Shown here in pieces: positions 32,913 through 41,895 of a stretch of DNA of 64,000 bases. A program made the translations under genes and the position numbers. Origin of the DNA: Niallia endozanthoxylica. GTDB taxonomy: Bacteria > Bacillota > Bacilli > Bacillales > Cytobacillaceae. The notes under the pieces were generated by a model. The model made no database searches. It saw nothing but the letters and a program-made list of their open reading frames with translations, and was not told where the DNA came from. Each line of letters begins with the position of its first letter. The stretch's first letter is position 1. The stretch lies in NCBI RefSeq assembly GCF_008710145.1, contig NZ_VYKL01000026.1, positions 1 through 64,000 of the forward strand, given 5' to 3'.

Positions 32913-34178
32913 ATGACTACATTTCGTACAAATCTAAGAGATTTACGCCAAAATCTAAATGTGAATACAGTAAGTGCCGGTCTAGTAGCAGCAATCTTTG
33001 GGTGCACAGGACCTGCGTTAATTATTATCGGCGGAGCAACAAATGGCGGATTGACTTATGCCGAAACCATTAGCTGGATCTTTGCCGTTTACTTTTTCAG
33101 CGGATTACTTGGTATGTATTTAGCAGTTAAATACCGTCAGCCGATTTCTGCTGCACATTCCATTGCAGGAGCCGTGTTAGTAGCAGGATCTTTAACACAC
33201 TTTACAATTAGTGAGGCAGTAGGGGCCTATTTAGTTGCCCATGTCCTTGTTATTATACTTGGTGCATCTGGATTAATTGATAAAGTAATGAAACTAATTC
33301 CACTTCCAATTGTTATGGGTATGATTGTTGGTGTAATGATTCGTTTTGCAACAGATATGATTCACTCTGTTACTGTATCACCATTATTAGCTGGTACTGC
33401 CATTATCGTATTTATGCTTTCAACCCGGTTTTTGAAAAAGGTTCCGCCTGTTTTAACTGCGTTAATTGTTGCTGTTGTGTTAGCCGTTGTGACTGGTGCT
33501 TTTAAAGTTCAGAATGTTCAAGATACACTGATTTTACCGCAATTAGTTATGCCTGCATTTAGCATTGATGCTATTGTTTCAATCGGTATTCCGTTAGCCT
33601 TGCTCATTATTTGTACAGAAAATGCACAAGCAACAGGCGTATTAATGGCGCAGGGATATAAACCGCCTAATAATGCCATGGCATGGAAAGGTTCCATTAT
33701 GGGACTTATAGGCGCTTTATTTGGCGGTCATGCAATTAATATCGCTGGACCTATGACAGCTATTTGTTCTTCAAAAGAAGTTGGAGAAAAAGAACGGCGC
33801 TACGCAGCATCATTTGCCAATGGATTTTTCTTTTCAACATTTGGCGTATTTGCATCACTAGTTGTTCCTTTTGTTATTGCTATGCCAAGTGTTATTGTTA
33901 CTGTAATTGCTGGACTTGCGATGTTGGGCGTTTTAATCAATTCACTCAAAACGGCTTTTTCAGATACTAAATTTCAAATGGGGGCCTTTTTTGCCTTAAT
34001 CATCGGAATGTCAGGCATTACCTTTTTTAACATTGGGGCACCGTTATGGGCCATTCTTGGAAGCTTATTAGTTTCTTTCTTGGTAGAGAAGGATCATTTC
34101 AAGGCAAAAGCAAAAGAAAACGCAGAAGCTGAAAAGATGAAAACGTTGAAAAAAGGTAAAGTGGAAACAACGGCTTAA
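32913..34178 (+). CDS. BenE-type benzoate/proton symporter family protein
   Basis: A 421-residue membrane protein with about twelve hydrophobic segments and BenE family blocks (GLVAAIFGCTGPALIIIGGA, GSIMGLIGALFGGHAINIAGP, MTAICSSKEVGEKERRYAAS). ATG 32913 has AAGGAG at 7 nt; the frame is open to 32808. It is divergent from a PLP-binding MocR regulator. No benzoate catabolic gene is near, so the real substrate may be another small compound. Confidence 0.88.
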   Translation: MTTFRTNLRDLRQNLNVNTVSAGLVAAIFGCTGPALIIIGGATNGGLTYAETISWIFAVYFFSGLLGMYLAVKYRQPISAAHSIAGAVLVAGSLTHFTISEAVGAYLVAHVLVIILGASGLIDKVMKLIPLPIVMGMIVGVMIRFATDMIHSVTVSPLLAGTAIIVFMLSTRFLKKVPPVLTALIVAVVLAVVTGAFKVQNVQDTLILPQLVMPAFSIDAIVSIGIPLALLIICTENAQATGVLMAQGYKPPNNAMAWKGSIMGLIGALFGGHAINIAGPMTAICSSKEVGEKERRYAASFANGFFFSTFGVFASLVVPFVIAMPSVIVTVIAGLAMLGVLINSLKTAFSDTKFQMGAFFALIIGMSGITFFNIGAPLWAILGSLLVSFLVEKDHFKAKAKENAEAEKMKTLKKGKVETTA

Positions 34179-34225
34179 TAAGAGAAAGACGGTTAGATTT
34201 AGTACCTAATCGTTACTTGAATATA

Positions 34226-34261
34226 AAGAAATCTCTGATTCATTCGGAGGTTTCTTTTTTT
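34226..34261 (+). terminator. Terminator of benE-like gene
   Basis: AAGAAA...TTTCTT arms with inner TC/GA pairs, then T7. Confidence 0.7.
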
Positions 34262-34322
34262 CATGGTCAAGTGTTGATGGTACAATGAAGAACAAAAGTG
34301 GAATTGACAGGAGAGTGATCCA

Positions 34323-34892
34323 TTGGATTCAAAAGAGAAATGGAATAGCAAATATAAAGAACGACTGTTGAAGAATGAAGAACCGCTGCCAAACAAAAGA
34401 TTAGAGGAATTGTCCACTTATCTAAATGGAGGAGAAGCTCTTGATCTGGCCTGCGGTCTTGGAGGAAACAGCATGTTTCTAGCCAATATAGGCTATCAGG
34501 TAGAAGCTGTGGATATCTCTGATAAGGCCATAGGCTATCTTCAATTACAGTCTGAAAAAAAGCAGCTTGCCATTCATCCGAGAATGGCCGATTTAACAGA
34601 CAGGTGGAGTCTTAATTATTTGAAGAATTCATTTGATTTGGTGGTTATCACATATTACTTGGATCGATCCCTTTTTCCTATGGTCAAAACGATTTTGAAG
34701 GAGAATGGATATTTTTTTATGGAAACGTTCTATCTTTCACCGACTAATGAACAAAAGGTGTCTAACCAATACAAATTGAAACCAAATGAACTTCTTAAGG
34801 AGTTTGGAAATTGGAATGTTCTTTTTTATGAAGAAAATGAATGGGAGGGGAGACAAACCATTTTTTGCCGAAAATCATTTAGTGGCAAGTAG
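34323..34892 (+). CDS. Class I SAM-dependent methyltransferase
   Basis: A 189-residue TehB-like methyltransferase: motif I ALDLACGLGGNSMFLA, motif II VEAVDISDKAI, post-I NSFDLVVITYYLDR. It starts at TTG after AGGAGAG. The gene is next to yfhO in convergent order and seems monocistronic. Substrate unknown. Confidence 0.85.
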   Translation: MDSKEKWNSKYKERLLKNEEPLPNKRLEELSTYLNGGEALDLACGLGGNSMFLANIGYQVEAVDISDKAIGYLQLQSEKKQLAIHPRMADLTDRWSLNYLKNSFDLVVITYYLDRSLFPMVKTILKENGYFFMETFYLSPTNEQKVSNQYKLKPNELLKEFGNWNVLFYEENEWEGRQTIFCRKSFSGK

Positions 34893-34907
34893 AGTTAGCA
34901 AATAGAA

Positions 34908-34930
34908 TAGGGAGGAATTGATCCTCCCTA
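34908..34930. terminator. Hairpin between convergent genes
   Basis: A perfect 9-bp stem TAGGGAGGA/TCCTCCCTA with a 5-nt loop but no T run. Confidence 0.5.
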
Positions 34931-34933
34931 CAT

Positions 34934-37522
34934 TCATTCAGTTTCACGAGCAACTGCTTTATTCTGTCGGTTATTCTTGCTTTTTGTCATAAACAACCAG
35001 GTTAGAAAACTTAACAAACTAATAATTGAAATCATACTTCCTAGCACTAAGCCTTCTGGTATAAATTTCAATTCAACATCATGTGTTCCATTTTCCAGCT
35101 TTAGGCCAAGAAAACCGCCAAGCTTTTCAACCGGAACTTTTTCTCCATTGACTTTGGCGTTCCAGCCTCGATCGTATGGAATAGAAAAGAAGAGCATATT
35201 ATCCGTTTTTGCTGTGATTGTCCCTTTCATAGTTGTATCCGAATAGTCTGTTACTTGAAAGGCTTGCTCTCTCATTTCTTTCATCCGTTTTTGAAAGGAA
35301 GGAATATCTAATCCGTAAAATAACCGATGGGTTAATTGTGTTTCAGGTACCAAAAATTCAATTTTAACTTTGCTTATTTCATCTGAAAAAGCACCTAAAT
35401 CTAAAACTCTTTCGTAGTGAGCGTTTGGGTAAATACCAATTGATTTTCCGTTCACATAAATATTTGTTTCCCCAAAACCTGCAAACCCTTTTCCTGCCGA
35501 TAACAATGTATAGAGCTGCTGCTCTCCTGAGATAGGAAAGGTCATCTCGATATACCCTTCATCATTCGGATTATTCTTCTTCACATAGAGCATTTGTCCC
35601 TCTTTCTTAACCGAGAGATTATGGTAGATGGTTTTTTCTGGTGCTAATTTTTTAAAATAGTCTTTCGTTCCGCCTAAAAAGAGATTTTGATTAACAAAAG
35701 CAGCTTCCTCTTTTCTCTGAAGTTTAAATTGTTCTGCTTCCATCATAAAACCAATGGGTAGAGCGTCTTTATTTTTATATATACAGGAATTCATCACACA
35801 AAGCTCTTTTGTATAGCCATGCTTATTCACTTTCTGCTCAGAAAGGGCATATTTAAAGCCTAATAGGGCGTCAGAAGCTAAAATCCCGTTATTTTGCGCT
35901 AGTGAACGGACTCCAAGGGTTGTGCTGTAGCCTAAGTGATACATAAAATCATGCAAGGTTCCATTTGATAATGTATTAAAATTATTCATCCCTTTATATT
36001 GGTAGCGTAGCGAATCATTTGCGGTCATTCGAATGGAAGAATTTAGACGGTAAAAAGTAGAATCTTTCTCGCCTAATTTTTTTATTGCCTCGTGAAACCC
36101 AGGTGTAGAAATATTGTATTCATTTCTTGAATAACTATAGCCCGGATAGCTATTTAGTGTTTTTACCTGTTGGTAAGCATTTAAACTAATATCCATTAGT
36201 ATGGCTAATAGAATCATCCATGTTGCTATTGCCCGATATGTTAATTTCGATTCCCTTAAGTAGAGTAAAAAGCAAAAAAGAATGAGGAAGAGGGCATTCA
36301 CAATCGCTTTCATTATGGACATTTGCTCGGGTTCAAATTCGGTTAGCAGAATTAAGATACAAATGGCGCTAAATGAGACTTTATATAAAGAAGGCAACTC
36401 TTCTGAATCAAAGATCATCAACACTCTAAAGGCAAGATAAATAACAAGGAAAGAGAAGACAAATCCAAATCGATGCAGATAACCTGTCGGTGATTCAAAA
36501 GCATGCCAAATGATGTTTAAGCCATGTATCTGAAAGCTTAATATTAAGCCTAATAATAATATAAAGTAAATCATCTTTTCCTTCACCTTGATTTTCTTGC
36601 TTATAAAAAATAAAGGAAATAACAATAAAGTGAACAGCCCGCTATATATATTTGGCCGGTCTAACAAGTGCACTCCGCTATTAAAGGGTTTTGCTAGCAA
36701 TTCAAAAAAACGCACATCAATCAAAAAGAGACTGTTCCAATCGAATGGCTGGTACTCATTTGTATTTAATTGAAGATAGGTAGGGATGATTATAAAGGCA
36801 GAAATCCCAAAAGCAACGACTGTACAGAGTATGAAATTCATACAATCAACAAGAATAGATTGAATCGTAATGGTATCCTGTAACAAGATTTTTGCTATAA
36901 AGTATAAAAAAGCAAACAGACCTACAATATAGGCCATATAAAAGTTGGATATAAATAGCAAGCTTAAGCTGACAATAAAAAGCCAATAACGCTTCTTAAA
37001 TAGTTGGTCAATCCCGAGCAGGACAAGCGGTAATACATACAGACTATCGAGCCACATAATGTTAAAGAAATATCCGATTGTAAATGACATTAACGCATAC
37101 ATTGATGAAAACATGAGTGCGTTCAGATTCTGTCGTCCTTCTATTTTGATTAAATAACTACACATCGTTAAACCGGCAAGTCCAGTTTTCGTCAAGGTCA
37201 TGAGAATAAAGGCTTCTGGTAAATGAGTCTGAGGGAGTAAAAAAATGAGGATTGAAATCGGACTTGAAAGATAGTAAGCAAAGGTTCCCCAGAAATTAAG
37301 CCCCATTCCAGATTCCCATGAATAGAAAAGGTTCCCGTCACCTTTCGCAACATCATAAAGATGATGATAAAATGGCAGATATTGTGTAAATTGATCGGCC
37401 ATTAATAGTGAGTGAGCGCCAAAAGGATAGACCTTCAACAGAATAAAAACGAATCCCAATAAGAAAAATGGAATGAAAAACGCAGCGAAATATATTCGAA
37501 ATTTAGTAAAAAAAGTAAACAT
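34934..37522 (-). CDS. yfhO: YfhO family membrane protein
   Basis: A 862-residue GT-C-like membrane protein with about twelve N-terminal hydrophobic segments, a large extracellular region (about residues 470-830) and a last C-terminal helix. The conserved end WNAKVNGEKVPVEKLGGFLG then LKFIPEGLVLGS is typical of YfhO, which in Gram-positives is linked to glycosylation of lipoteichoic acid or sugar transfer from lipid carriers. ATG 37522 has GGAGG at 5 nt; the frame opens at 37561. Confidence 0.9.
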   Translation of the reverse strand: MFTFFTKFRIYFAAFFIPFFLLGFVFILLKVYPFGAHSLLMADQFTQYLPFYHHLYDVAKGDGNLFYSWESGMGLNFWGTFAYYLSSPISILIFLLPQTHLPEAFILMTLTKTGLAGLTMCSYLIKIEGRQNLNALMFSSMYALMSFTIGYFFNIMWLDSLYVLPLVLLGIDQLFKKRYWLFIVSLSLLFISNFYMAYIVGLFAFLYFIAKILLQDTITIQSILVDCMNFILCTVVAFGISAFIIIPTYLQLNTNEYQPFDWNSLFLIDVRFFELLAKPFNSGVHLLDRPNIYSGLFTLLLFPLFFISKKIKVKEKMIYFILLLGLILSFQIHGLNIIWHAFESPTGYLHRFGFVFSFLVIYLAFRVLMIFDSEELPSLYKVSFSAICILILLTEFEPEQMSIMKAIVNALFLILFCFLLYLRESKLTYRAIATWMILLAILMDISLNAYQQVKTLNSYPGYSYSRNEYNISTPGFHEAIKKLGEKDSTFYRLNSSIRMTANDSLRYQYKGMNNFNTLSNGTLHDFMYHLGYSTTLGVRSLAQNNGILASDALLGFKYALSEQKVNKHGYTKELCVMNSCIYKNKDALPIGFMMEAEQFKLQRKEEAAFVNQNLFLGGTKDYFKKLAPEKTIYHNLSVKKEGQMLYVKKNNPNDEGYIEMTFPISGEQQLYTLLSAGKGFAGFGETNIYVNGKSIGIYPNAHYERVLDLGAFSDEISKVKIEFLVPETQLTHRLFYGLDIPSFQKRMKEMREQAFQVTDYSDTTMKGTITAKTDNMLFFSIPYDRGWNAKVNGEKVPVEKLGGFLGLKLENGTHDVELKFIPEGLVLGSMISIISLLSFLTWLFMTKSKNNRQNKAVARETE

Positions 37523-37727
37523 ATTTTCCTCCAAGTCTAAAAAAACTTGCCGGTTTATCATAAATATTTATTCGTGTGTTAAGTGTAACTTTATTATTCT
37601 ATACAATTATTCAAGATTCTAACCATAGGGTGGGAACTGTAAAGAATGAAAAGGTGGAAAATTATAGAATTATCCTGTCTTTTCATTTATGATTATGATG
37701 AATACATATATAGAAGGAGTAAGGATT

Positions 37728-38489
37728 ATGAATCTAGAACAATTAGAATCTGTAAGAGCAACTTTATTGCAGCACCCAATTTATCGAGAAATCACATCAC
37801 CTGAAAGAGTCAGGGTTTTTATGAAGCATCATGTGTTTGCTGTTTGGGATTTTATGAGTTTGTTAAAAAGGTTACAAAGATCTGTCACTTCCGTGGATGT
37901 GCCTTGGTTTCCATATGAAAAACCATTGTTTTCCCGTTTAATCAATGAAATTGTCGTGGCAGAAGAATCGGATATAGATGGAAAAGGGGGATATACGAGT
38001 CATTTTGCTCTCTATTTAGAAGCGATGGAAGAATGCGGTGCAGATGCGGAAATTTTCCATTCCTTTTTACTGCCGCTGAAAGAAGGGAAAGATTATCAAA
38101 CGGTATTAGCAGAAAATGACCGTCTCCCTGAGAGTATTAAACAATTTGTTTCTTTTAATTTAGATGTAGCGACAAATGGGGAGCTCTATGAAGTGGCAGC
38201 CGCCTTTTTCTATGGTCGGGAGGGGTTGATTCCTGAAATGTTCAAACCACTAGTAGATTCACTGCAACATACAGGTGCTTCAAGTGAAAGGTTAGTATTC
38301 TATTTAAATAGACATATTGAAGTGGATGAGGACCACCATGGCCCGCTGGCAGAAAAATTATTACTCGAATTATGTGAAGGGAATCCGGAAAAACTGAACA
38401 GAGCAAATGAAATTGGGAAAAAATGTTTAGAAGTTCGATCTAAGCTTTGGGATGGCGTATTAAAGGAAATTAAAGAAAGAAAGCTATAA
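37728..38489 (+). CDS. DUF3050 family protein
   Basis: A 253-residue helical protein with LLQHPIYREITSPERVRVFMKHHVFAVWDFM at the start and NRHIEVDEDHHGPLAEKLL near the end, the pattern of DUF3050, a haem-oxygenase/TenA-like fold with conserved His and Glu residues. ATG 37728 has AAGGAG at 8 nt; the frame opens at 37689. Function unknown. It is monocistronic with a strong terminator. Confidence 0.85.
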   Translation: MNLEQLESVRATLLQHPIYREITSPERVRVFMKHHVFAVWDFMSLLKRLQRSVTSVDVPWFPYEKPLFSRLINEIVVAEESDIDGKGGYTSHFALYLEAMEECGADAEIFHSFLLPLKEGKDYQTVLAENDRLPESIKQFVSFNLDVATNGELYEVAAAFFYGREGLIPEMFKPLVDSLQHTGASSERLVFYLNRHIEVDEDHHGPLAEKLLLELCEGNPEKLNRANEIGKKCLEVRSKLWDGVLKEIKERKL

Positions 38490-38564
38490 GGTACACTAGC
38501 CAAAATATAATTGCTTAGTTGCTAACCGTTTTTCTATGCTGCTCTAATCGGAAATAACAATATA

Positions 38565-38601
38565 AAAAAGGATTACTCATCATTTTGAGTAATCCTTTTT
38601 T
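38565..38601. terminator. Bidirectional terminator
   Basis: A perfect 16-bp stem with T and A runs between the DUF3050 gene and the SRP RNA gene, which face each other. Confidence 0.88.
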
Positions 38602-38618
38602 ATAAAATATGTAAGTAA

Positions 38619-38886
38619 CACCGTGCGCCTGTTCTCGATAGGAACATCCAAGCGTTACTTGTAAAGGTAAGCTCGAACTAGGCGACCCTGCGGCACATGG
38701 AAAAGACTACTTATGGCTGCTTCCTTCCGGACCTGACCAGTTTCATAGGTATCCATTGCGCAGGACCCAATTGTCAACACCACTTTTACAAGGCAGACCT
38801 TACATGTTCAGACCTTAAACAGGCATTCAACCCCGCTATGGCGGATTGCGGGTTACAGGGCACCGCCAACTCCCCGTCTAGCACGG
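38619..38886 (-). ncRNA. ffs: SRP RNA (scRNA, 4.5S/6S-type large form)
   Basis: About 268 nt. The minus strand contains the invariant domain IV, GGTCAGGTCCGGAAGGAAGC. The ends CCGTGC and GCACGG pair to close the molecule, and the Alu-type 5' domain (TGCCCTGTAACCCGC and the following helices) is present, as in Bacillus. It forms the signal recognition particle with Ffh. Ends are estimated from pairing. Confidence 0.95.
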
Positions 38887-38940
38887 TATGTATAAAATAC
38901 AACATACCTATGTTTAGTTTGACTCTAAGATGACTTCGGC

Positions 38941-39346
38941 TCATGAAATGGCTGTAAGCCAGGTTCTGTTCCTGCGTGCTCAAACGATGCCAATCTCGCA
39001 CTGCAGGTGTAGTCATATGACTATCGATTAGATACCATCGATCCATCCCTTTGGTTCATAGTTCCCGCAGGATGGTGCCCCTACCTTAGTTTGGGTTGCT
39101 CGCTCGTGGGGTTTACCTCGTTCCATTTCTTCCGTTTCCAGAAGAACTCCGTCACTGTGGCACTTTCAGGATACTCTCAGCATATCCTCGAGAAGAGGAC
39201 TTAGCGTGATTTTTCCGCCGTCAGAGAATGAATCTCTGCCCACCTTTGCAGATGGCACGAACACTCCGGGCATCTCAGCACCGGGCGAGCCTGGACTTTC
39301 CTCAACTCATGTGGAACATGAGCCGCGACTACTCACCATTTCATGT
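38941..39346 (-). ncRNA. rnpB: RNase P RNA, type B
   Basis: About 405 nt, the catalytic RNA that matures tRNA 5' ends. The minus strand has the conserved GAGGAAAGTCCAGGCTC, ACAGTGACGGAG and GGTAAACCCC blocks and ends with the P4 partner CAGAACCTGGCTTA. P1 is closed by CATGAAATGG and CCATTTCATG. The order of helices and length are those of Bacillus type B. It lies just upstream of ffs on the same strand. Confidence 0.95.
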
Positions 39347-39447
39347 TTTGTTGCTCATCTCTTACATGTATTAATTTATCATAGTTTACCGTACGGAGTC
39401 TCTAGTGTATCACTCCCAGAGATGGAATATAGTGGGCTTAATGAAAT

Positions 39448-40308
39448 TTAATCATTTTTAATGACTTCTCTTTCATTTATAGGCTGAACAGGACGATGAT
39501 TATCAGGAAAAATAGTTTTAAATGCTTGAATTTGATTAGTAGACATGTAAATGGGCTGTTCCAATACAACCCACTTTACACCTTCCGTACATGGGGGTGT
39601 TGTTAATGAGCCTTTATAATGGAAGGCTGTTTTATTTTGTGGCAGTAGAGCATTTAGGTCGATTGGTTCTTTTACAATCGCCTTTTCTGACTCTTTCTTA
39701 GGTAATACATTCCAAGCAGGTGCAAGCTTTTCATTTTCATTTCCTTCATGAATCATGATTCCGAGGACAGCCAGCTTTCCGTAAGGATCTTTATGGACAA
39801 GATGCATCTCCATAGGAAAACTTTTACCGTTAAACTGATGTTCGCTAGGGGTATGGAAATGAAATTGTTCCAAGGCATATTCTTTACCATTTAAGCCGAG
39901 TATGTTTCTTCTTGTTATAGGGTTTGCTTGTATCGTATAACCGGTGTTTTCAATTGTATAGAGTATTGGTTCATAATGTATGGTGATATCTTCTGTTTCT
40001 GTCGCATCAGGATTTTTTATATGGGAAGATTCAATGTTTATTGGTGATTGTTCCTTTCCTTTGCTGCATGCAGAATAAACAGAATTTAACCCTCCCCAAT
40101 GTTCAGGACCGGTTTTTCCTTCATACGACCATTCTTCAGCATGGCTTCCATTCGCTTCTTTTACTTCCGTTTCCACATGACTAGCCGTTTGTTCTACCTT
40201 CACATCATAACTATTTTCTGTTATAGGTACCGTTTGCTCTGTACAAGCAGTTAATAAAAAGCTACTTAACAATAAAACAAAAAATAAATGTGTAATTTTC
40301 TCCTTCAC
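39448..40308 (-). CDS. Alpha-type carbonic anhydrase lipoprotein
   Basis: A 286-residue exported zinc enzyme that interconverts CO2 and bicarbonate. The signal ends in lipobox LLTAC. The domain shows SPINIESSHI, the zinc His pair in QFHFHTPSEHQ, the third His in MHLVHKD, and GSLTTPPCTEGVKWVV, all intact. GTG 40308 has AAGGAGG at 8 nt; the frame is open to 40359. It would act on the outer membrane face, perhaps for carbon supply or pH control. Confidence 0.92.
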   Translation of the reverse strand: MKEKITHLFFVLLLSSFLLTACTEQTVPITENSYDVKVEQTASHVETEVKEANGSHAEEWSYEGKTGPEHWGGLNSVYSACSKGKEQSPINIESSHIKNPDATETEDITIHYEPILYTIENTGYTIQANPITRRNILGLNGKEYALEQFHFHTPSEHQFNGKSFPMEMHLVHKDPYGKLAVLGIMIHEGNENEKLAPAWNVLPKKESEKAIVKEPIDLNALLPQNKTAFHYKGSLTTPPCTEGVKWVVLEQPIYMSTNQIQAFKTIFPDNHRPVQPINEREVIKND

Positions 40309-40413
40309 TGTGTAATCCTCCTTTTGAGCAGGGATCCATTTAATCGCAACACAAGTCATTATTCGTACTACACTCTTTTTTTATTCAGAAAACAGAGTAG
40401 GGGAGGTAAAAAT

Positions 40414-40449
40414 AAAAAAAAGCCTAGACGATTGTCTAGGCTTTTTTTT
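40414..40449 (-). terminator. Terminator of dapA
   Basis: A perfect 9-12-bp stem (AAAGCCTAGAC/GTCTAGGCTTT) with a GATT loop and T/A runs on both sides. Confidence 0.88.
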
Positions 40450-40463
40450 ATCGCAAGTCAGCT

Positions 40464-41369
40464 TCAGCTGGCTGCTTCTTCAACATCTTTTTCAGTTTCT
40501 TGCAGCTGATTGAATACTTCCCTCAATGCACTAGTTTCCTCATCAGTTAGCGGGATTAATGGTAAACGAACACCGCCAACAGGGACACCAGCTAAATTTA
40601 GGGCTGTTTTGACAGGTGTTGGATTTGGAGCTGCAAATAATGCCTTCATAATTGGTAAAAGGTTACGGTGCATTTCAGCAGCCTTTTGATGATTTCCACT
40701 CATAAAATGTTTAATCATCTTCTGCATTTCTTTTCCTATCACGTGAGAAGCAACCGAAATGACACCCGTTCCACCAATTGATAATACAGGTAATGTGACG
40801 CCATCATCACCACTGTATAGTGAAAAACCATCCGGAGTCTGTCTGATAATTTCAGACATGGCATCTAAATTTCCACTTGCATCTTTAATTGCTGTAATAT
40901 TAGGAATCTGAGCTAGACGAACAGTCGTTTCTACAGTCATATTAATGCCAGTTCGTCCTGGGATGTTATAAAGCATAACCGGTAATTCTGTGGACTCAGC
41001 AATTGCTTTAAAATGTTGATATAATCCTTCTTGTGATGGTTTGTTATAATATGGAACAACAAGCATAACACCGTCAACACCTGCTTTTTCAGCAAGCTTT
41101 GTAAGGTGAATAGATTCTCTCGTGTTATAAGAACCTGTACCGGCAATAACCGGAATTCTTCCATCTACAACTTCTACGACAAATTTGAATAACTCAACTT
41201 TCTCCTCTGTTGTTAATGTAGGAGATTCACCAGTAGTACCGGCTACCACTAGACCTTCCGTACCATTCGCAATTAAATAATTCACCAAATTTCTTGTAGC
41301 GTTAAAATCAACCTCACCATTTTGATCAAATGGGGTTACCATTGCAGTTAATAATTGTCCGAAATTCAT
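40464..41369 (-). CDS. dapA: 4-hydroxy-tetrahydrodipicolinate synthase
   Basis: A 301-residue aldolase-type enzyme of the lysine and dipicolinate pathway, condensing aspartate semialdehyde with pyruvate. Family motifs are GTTGESPTLT, YNIPGRTG with the active Tyr, and the Schiff-base Lys in AIKDASGN. The C-terminal end LPLIPLTDEE is usual. It is alone rather than in the asd-dapG-dapA operon of Bacillus, and sits behind an L-box, so this is probably a lysine-repressed copy. Confidence 0.95.
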   Translation of the reverse strand: MNFGQLLTAMVTPFDQNGEVDFNATRNLVNYLIANGTEGLVVAGTTGESPTLTTEEKVELFKFVVEVVDGRIPVIAGTGSYNTRESIHLTKLAEKAGVDGVMLVVPYYNKPSQEGLYQHFKAIAESTELPVMLYNIPGRTGINMTVETTVRLAQIPNITAIKDASGNLDAMSEIIRQTPDGFSLYSGDDGVTLPVLSIGGTGVISVASHVIGKEMQKMIKHFMSGNHQKAAEMHRNLLPIMKALFAAPNPTPVKTALNLAGVPVGGVRLPLIPLTDEETSALREVFNQLQETEKDVEEAAS

Positions 41370-41435
41370 TACTTCTCCACTTCCTTTTAATTTTTTTAAA
41401 AATTAGAGGGAGAAGGCCACTTGATTAGTAAACGC

Positions 41436-41680
41436 AAAAAGCAGCACCGAGGGTACGCTGCTGCAGTAGAAACATAAACGTAAAAACGTTCCTGTGCGTA
41501 AGATAGCCCTCCATATAGATACCTATATGACAGTTCTGTATTTATTCAATAACAGAACCAGCCTCAAGAAGAATGAGATTCTATCAGCTTCGGCAAATTC
41601 CCCTTTCCACAATCTTCAACAGATCTCATTATCCTCCTATTGTGTACTTATGGTCTTTGCGCCTCTATCCTTACTTCAAA
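41436..41680 (-). promoter_or_regulatory. Lysine riboswitch (L-box) with terminator upstream of dapA
   Basis: The minus strand shows the L-box order: AGGATAGAGGCGCAAAGACC, GGAAAGGGGAATTTGCCGAAG, CTGGTTCTGTTATTGAATAA, and GGAGGGCTATCTTACG, with near-identity to lysC leader blocks. It ends in an intrinsic terminator (AGCAGC...GCTGCT then TTTTT, 41436-41466). High lysine should stop transcription before dapA. Confidence 0.93.
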
Positions 41681-41895
41681 AGTTTTGAAATAAGAAATTA
41701 TGTAATTAATTAAAATAATATAACATTTTGCGTTCAATTGCAATGAAAAGTAAGTAATAATTTCTCTTTTTTACATTTGAAGCGGATATACCACAATAAG
41801 TTGCATCTTCACGCAAAAACTTTTCGGTTCAGACTAATGCTTTTTTGTGTAAACTCAATAGTAAGGACATGAGAAAAGAGGGGGGAGGACAATCA

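Noticed and set aside
38697-39451. Open frames on both strands around 38.7-39.4 kb
   Set aside because: The region is fully occupied by SRP RNA and RNase P RNA with invariant motifs; the frames are incidental.
41494-41688. Plus-strand frame upstream of dapA, and a T-box
   Set aside because: The minus strand matches the lysine riboswitch in order and sequence; no T-box AGGGTGGNACCGCG block is present.
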